DNA from: Bacteroidota bacterium
Lineage (GTDB): Bacteria > Bacteroidota > Ignavibacteria > UBA10030 > BY39
DNA length: 8,819 nt
Assembly: GCA_018830765.1 (NCBI GenBank)
Contig: JAHJRJ010000040.1
Span: 1 to 8,819 of the forward strand
Direction: 5' to 3'
Position 1 is the stretch's first letter. Each line of letters opens with the position of its first letter. A program made the translations under genes and the position numbers. The notes beneath the pieces are model-generated. The model saw only the letters and a program-made list of their open reading frames with translations. It did no database searches and was not told the DNA's origin. Positions 5,574 through 8,819 of the stretch are shown in pieces.

Positions 5574-6726
5574 TATATTTACTTATTTGAGAATTTTTGT
5601 TGGGAGGGGTGTGTACTTCACTGAACACCGGGAAATATTTTCCAATTAACGTAAAAGCAACGAAGCCAAGACTGACAATCGCCATTGTGATAAAAACCTC
5701 CATCCACGACGGTAAGTAAGATGCCCCTGATCCCGATTCCATACCTGTTACTGATACATTCATCCGGTTTAAAATGAAACCCAGAATAACGAATAGAGCT
5801 GAGTAAAACAGTCCAGCCCTGTTAAATCTAATCTTTTTAAAATTCATCATGATGAACGGAACAATAAGACCTAAAAACACCTCCAACCAATACAAATATG
5901 TTTCAGTGCGATTTAGGAAAAGCAGATCGAATGAATTGCGATCCATTAGATCAATAAATTTTACAACTACATTAACCATAATCAAAATTACCATAACTTG
6001 ACCTAATCTGAGCAACAACGGAAATTCAAGCTCTCTTTTGAATGTTCGAGAGCTTAAATACGATTCGATGATTACCATCCCACATCCGACTGTCAATGCC
6101 GAAATGAAAAAGAATACCGGCAACAACTCCGAGTACCACAAGCCGTATAATTTATTCGGAACGATCAGATACAAAGAGCCGAGTGAAGATTGGTGTAAGG
6201 TCGATAAGAGTACGCCCGCTATGACGAGAGGAATAGTTATCGACTTAATAATTTTGAGCGGCGTTTTCCAACCTAAGCGTTCGAGTACAATAGGACTAAA
6301 TTCTAACGCGAGCACGGTTGTGTATAGCATTACACACCAGGCAACTTCGAACATAACCGACCTTGGATTCCACATAATTAGAGTATGCCAAATTTTGTCG
6401 GGCCTACCTAATTCAATCATTAATGCTGTAATTACAAGCAGATAACCGAGAAATGCGGTTAAAATGGCGGGCCTTACTAAGGGTTTGAAATCTTTAAGGT
6501 TAAAGATATAAACTATACCGCACAATGTAAATCCACCTGCAGACAAACCTACACCGCAGAGTATATTGAAGCCAAGCCACAAACCCCACGGAAATTCATC
6601 CGACAGATTTGTAGCAGCGCCTAAACCTCCTGTAAATCGAATAAAAACCGAATACAAACCGAGTGTGATTAATATAATTGCAACACTCTTCCAAAAAGTT
6701 AACCTCGATAAAAATGATTTATCCAT
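5566..6726 (-). CDS. NrfD/HybB-type quinone-interacting membrane subunit
   Basis: This 386-residue protein has about ten hydrophobic helices and matches the HybB branch of the NrfD family in length (about 390) and motifs: 'GLGAATNLSDEFPWGLW' near residue 35, 'GGFTLCG', 'ELGRPDKIWHTLIMWNP' after helix 3 and 'LHQSSLGSLYLIVP' after helix 5. Such subunits sit in the cytoplasmic membrane, bind quinone/quinol and exchange electrons with a partner ferredoxin subunit, here encoded just before it. I prefer the ATG at 6726: AGGGA (6737-6733) lies 6 nt before it but touches the alternative ATG at 6732. The gene follows the Fe-S gene by 9 nt from this start, so the two are coupled. It ends inside the TTG-started fragment that follows. 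No frameshift is visible. Confidence 0.93.
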   Translation of the reverse strand: MDKSFLSRLTFWKSVAIILITLGLYSVFIRFTGGLGAATNLSDEFPWGLWLGFNILCGVGLSAGGFTLCGIVYIFNLKDFKPLVRPAILTAFLGYLLVITALMIELGRPDKIWHTLIMWNPRSVMFEVAWCVMLYTTVLALEFSPIVLERLGWKTPLKIIKSITIPLVIAGVLLSTLHQSSLGSLYLIVPNKLYGLWYSELLPVFFFISALTVGCGMVIIESYLSSRTFKRELEFPLLLRLGQVMVILIMVNVVVKFIDLMDRNSFDLLFLNRTETYLYWLEVFLGLIVPFIMMNFKKIRFNRAGLFYSALFVILGFILNRMNVSVTGMESGSGASYLPSWMEVFITMAIVSLGFVAFTLIGKYFPVFSEVHTPPNKNSQISKYIV

Positions 6727-6732
6727 ATTCAT

Positions 6733-6737
6733 TCCCT
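6733..6737 (-). promoter_or_regulatory. Ribosome binding site deciding the NrfD-like start
   Basis: AGGGA on the minus strand overlaps the TAG stop of the Fe-S gene. It is 6 nt from the ATG at 6726 and 0 nt from the ATG at 6732, which favours the shorter protein and links translation of the two subunits. Confidence 0.55.
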
Positions 6738-7494
6738 AATTATTCTCTTCATTATTTTCTTTTAATTTTCGCTCGAATTCAACTACCTCTTTTCGGCGAT
6801 TCGTAATCCACCATATTCCGTATAGGAGTGTTCCGCCGACCATTACGATTGAAGGAATTTTTGAGAGTGCGCTCCAAGTCAGTTCCGGTAACGGTTGTGT
6901 TTCCAAGTGGGTTTTAAATCCTAATTTTTCGAATGGTACATCGGATATATACAGGATTGAGGTCCCGCCTACTTCATTTTCACCATAAATATGATTGACA
7001 TATTTATCTGGGTTTTCACTAATAATTCTATGAGCTTCTTTAATTAAATCGTTGTAATCTCCAAATATTGCAGCTTCTGCGGGACAAGCTTCAACACAAG
7101 CCGTAGTGCCTCCTTCCAAAATTTTTTCGTAGCAGAATTTACATTTTTGTACTTTCGGAGTAAGACTCATCCATTCGTACGTCGGAACTTGGAACGGACA
7201 AGCCATCATGCAATAACGGCAACCGATACATTTGTGGCTGTCGTAAACTACGGCACCGATTTCGGTTTTACTAAACGCTCCAACAGGACAAACAGATTCG
7301 CAAGTGGGATACTTACAGTGCATACATAATCGTCGGACGTAGCGCTCTTCGTGTTCATCAATAACTGTATAGGCAGTTGCTGAGAGTTTTGTTTCCTCCA
7401 CTTCCGGTAGTTTATTTTGAGCTTTACAGGCAGCCTCACACTGCTTGCACCCAATACACTTTGTAATATCAACTAAGATTGCTTTAGATTTCAT
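6736..7494 (-). CDS. Ferredoxin subunit with four 4Fe-4S clusters (HybA/DmsB type), C-terminal membrane anchor
   Basis: This 252-residue protein has all 16 ligand cysteines in the four-cluster pattern: C13, 16, 19, 23; C57, 60, 65, 69; C89, 92, 95, 99; C118, 121, 133, 137. It ends with a hydrophobic helix 'IPSIVMVGGTLLYGIWWI' and then a basic NRRK tail. Proteins of this family relay electrons between a catalytic subunit or cytochrome and an NrfD-type membrane partner, which follows 9 nt downstream of its stop. Unlike HybA it has no N-terminal twin-arginine signal: the first cluster starts at residue 13, and the upstream gene ends only 26 nt before the ATG. The ribosome site AAGGGA lies 4 nt from the ATG. 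The gene is intact. The exact electron donor is unknown. Confidence 0.93.
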   Translation of the reverse strand: MKSKAILVDITKCIGCKQCEAACKAQNKLPEVEETKLSATAYTVIDEHEERYVRRLCMHCKYPTCESVCPVGAFSKTEIGAVVYDSHKCIGCRYCMMACPFQVPTYEWMSLTPKVQKCKFCYEKILEGGTTACVEACPAEAAIFGDYNDLIKEAHRIISENPDKYVNHIYGENEVGGTSILYISDVPFEKLGFKTHLETQPLPELTWSALSKIPSIVMVGGTLLYGIWWITNRRKEVVEFERKLKENNEENN

Positions 7495-7520
7495 AGATTC
7501 CCTTTCAAGTTTCAGAGTTA

Positions 7521-8183
7521 TTATGAGAGAAATTCGCTTTGAAATCTTTTCCAGTGTTCTTCACCAAGTTGATTCAAAATATTTGCTGCCAGTAATCCGC
7601 CGTCGGATAATGTTTGAACAGCAAATCGCTGCCCGTTTGCTGTAGCGACCAGAAATTCTCTGAAGTGCCGAAACTCACTCTTCAGCCAATCGATTGCATC
7701 TTCTGCGATCTTGAGATTCATCAAGTTCGAGGATAGGTTAACTGGTTCTATTACTGCAAACCAACCAAAGTTATACGGTTCTTTGAGTAGTTCAGGGTTC
7801 TCCAATAAATCGTTGTTGACTTGAATTATCTTACCTGATACAGGTGCAACAAACTCCAATTTTTTGTTTCCTGAATTGATGCTAAAAAATGTCTGCCCTT
7901 GTTTTATAACATCCCCGATGGCAGGAAGCGTAATGCGGTCGATTGTACCTGTGATTTTTGCAATAAAATCATCTATACCAACTTTCACTTTTCCTGATTG
8001 CAATATATGCGCCCAGGTATGTTTTGGATGTAGGAATACACCTGTCGGCAGTCGGATATCCTTTTCCCGGATTTCTGATGAATTTACTTTTGTGCGTTGT
8101 GGCTCGTTTACTACTTTTTTGTGAATTAAATAATCGATGACGATAAATAACACGATTGTAAGTACAACTAATAATGCAGTCAT
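7521..8183 (-). CDS. Membrane-anchored GcvH-like protein without the usual lipoyl lysine
   Basis: From the ATG at 8183 (GGAG 6 nt upstream) the protein has 220 residues. It has an N-terminal helix 'LLVVLTIVLFIVIDYLI', a short linker, a glycine-cleavage H-type domain at about 46-146 and a C-terminal tail of about 70 residues. The H-type match is clear: 'HPKHTW', 'VGIDDF', 'ITLPAIGDVIKQGQ', 'APVSGKIIQVN', 'PYNFGW'. At the lipoylation site the usual ESVKA is replaced by NSGNK, so Asn106 sits where the lysine should be and the nearest lysine is one residue on. It is thus unlikely to serve glycine cleavage; no gcvT or gcvP is near. Its place inside a cytochrome/Fe-S/NrfD operon suggests an assembly, scaffold or redox-coupling role, which is inference. 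A longer start at 8285 would overlap the cytochrome gene and lacks a ribosome site. Confidence 0.88.
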   Translation of the reverse strand: MTALLVVLTIVLFIVIDYLIHKKVVNEPQRTKVNSSEIREKDIRLPTGVFLHPKHTWAHILQSGKVKVGIDDFIAKITGTIDRITLPAIGDVIKQGQTFFSINSGNKKLEFVAPVSGKIIQVNNDLLENPELLKEPYNFGWFAVIEPVNLSSNLMNLKIAEDAIDWLKSEFRHFREFLVATANGQRFAVQTLSDGGLLAANILNQLGEEHWKRFQSEFLS

Positions 8184-8248
8184 TTTAATCTCCTTATAAG
8201 TACAAAAATAAAGCCAGAAAAATGAAAATGTTGAATTATTGCTAAATT
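8184..8248 (-). other. 65-nt spacer between cytochrome and GcvH-like genes
   Basis: The spacer is AT-rich and holds the GGAG ribosome site at 8193-8190. I see no stem-loop with a T-run, so the cytochrome and the next genes are probably on one transcript. Confidence 0.5.
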
Positions 8249-8791
8249 TTACTTTTTCGGTAGTAGATGTGCAACTGCTTTCCATGCCCTTGCGAACTTG
8301 AATTCTTTGTATGTCGGACTCTTCTCATTATGACATGTTACACAATGCGCATCAATTGCTTTTTCGTCTTTATATTCAGTCAATCCGGCTGCAATTGCTT
8401 TTGCTTTATCCTTCATAATTGCCATTGATTTGTATGCAGACCCGGCGCCGTGGCATGCTTCGCAAGTAACGCCTTCCTTCTTATCATAACCTTGTTCTAA
8501 TAATTTTGTATCTGCTTTTGCTGCTGTAACGTGACACTCAAGACATTCGGGACTCTCGTTTGCAACTTTCTTTAATCCTTTTTCTTTTGCGATTTTTTGT
8601 GCTTCTTCAGATTCTAAAACTTTGTACGCATTGGCATGTTTGCTCTTTTCCCAAATCTCTGCCATAGCACCCTTCTTCTCACCTTTATGGCAAGGGGTAC
8701 AAGTCTTAACGCCTACAAATTTTTTGGGGGCTAACAAACTTCCGAAAAAGAAGAATGTAAGAACCAATACGTTGGTGATTATTTTTTTTAT
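8249..8791 (-). CDS. Exported tetrahaem cytochrome c (c554-like)
   Basis: Four CxxCH sites are visible: C31-H35 (CTPCH), C83-H87 (CLECH), C110-H114 (CEACH) and C150-H154 (CVTCH). The pattern 'GVTCEACHGAGSAYK' and the ending 'CHNEKSPTYKEFKF', then W and a late H, is typical of the cytochrome c554 family. The protein should be a periplasmic electron carrier for the complex encoded next. The start is unusual. GGAG at 8802-8799 and a 7-nt spacer lead to ATA at 8791, which would give 180 residues beginning (M)KKIITNVLVL and then a Phe-rich core ending in LLA, a complete signal peptide. The frame is closed by TAA at 8812 and has no ATG or GTG upstream of the haems. The conventional choice, TTG at 8767, has no ribosome site and loses the basic n-region. 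The promoter lies beyond the window or in its last bases. Confidence 0.9.
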   Translation of the reverse strand: MKKIITNVLVLTFFFFGSLLAPKKFVGVKTCTPCHKGEKKGAMAEIWEKSKHANAYKVLESEEAQKIAKEKGLKKVANESPECLECHVTAAKADTKLLEQGYDKKEGVTCEACHGAGSAYKSMAIMKDKAKAIAAGLTEYKDEKAIDAHCVTCHNEKSPTYKEFKFARAWKAVAHLLPKK

Positions 8792-8798
8792 AGTTTTT

Positions 8799-8802
8799 CT
8801 CC
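8799..8802 (-). promoter_or_regulatory. Ribosome binding site of the cytochrome gene, pointing to an ATA start
   Basis: GGAG on the minus strand is preceded by AAAAA and followed by AAAAACT and then ATA-AAA-AAA. The 7-nt spacing is ideal for a start at 8791, and no other start codon lies at a usable distance. Confidence 0.6.
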
Positions 8803-8819
8803 TTTTTATTTAAATGAGT

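Noticed and set aside
6038..6445. 135-codon plus-strand frame
   Set aside because: It lies wholly antisense to the intact NrfD/HybB-type gene and has no recognisable features.
7521..8183. True glycine cleavage H protein
   Set aside because: The lipoyl lysine position is Asn, the protein is membrane-anchored, and no other glycine-cleavage gene is nearby.
8184..8285. Longer GcvH-like start at 8285
   Set aside because: It overlaps the cytochrome gene and lacks a ribosome site, while the ATG at 8183 has GGAG at 6 nt followed at once by a membrane helix.

Overview
The window is AT-rich, and every gene I can support reads on the minus strand, so transcription runs from high to low coordinates. 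I think it comes from an anaerobic bacterium of the FCB group (Bacteroidota, Chlorobi or Ignavibacteria relatives). The reasons are the outer-membrane barrel with a 'GVGNG.IDG' signature, several multihaem c-type cytochromes, and a spacer full of short dispersed palindromes. This placement is inference; no marker gene is present.

Region 1 (8791 to 5566) is an intact four-gene respiratory operon. It encodes an exported tetrahaem cytochrome of the c554 type, a membrane-anchored protein with a GcvH fold but no lipoyl lysine at the usual place, a 16-cysteine ferredoxin subunit of the HybA/DmsB type with a C-terminal anchor, and a 10-helix quinone-site subunit of the HybB/NrfD type. No catalytic hydrogenase or molybdopterin subunit is visible. 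The simplest reading is a membrane complex that passes electrons between the quinone pool, Fe-S clusters and periplasmic cytochrome.

Region 2 (5573 to 4234) is gene debris: a Cys-rich fragment and then a membrane histidine kinase with several frameshifts and deletions. The kinase keeps TM1, part of the sensor, TM2 and the HELNNP phospho-acceptor helix but has no ATPase domain. A small palindromic repeat lies inside it. The cognate sigma-54 response regulator (4268 to 2925) is intact, so it now looks like an orphan. It is followed 3 nt later by an archaemetzincin metalloprotease (2921 to 2403), and a short membrane-helix reading frame follows that one.

Region 3 (about 2275 to 1466) is about 800 bp without a gene. 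It is packed with hairpins, including a 171-bp imperfect palindrome and a second inverted pair whose stems differ by compensatory changes.

Region 4 (about 1465 to 1) holds an outer-membrane porin remnant that runs, in one open frame from 881 to the window edge, into multihaem cytochrome sequence with at least seven CxxCH sites. The last part is built of 53-residue two-haem repeats. It looks like a rearranged porin-cytochrome electron conduit locus. Overall the window pairs an inner-membrane quinone-linked module with a damaged outer-membrane conduit and a damaged sensor.
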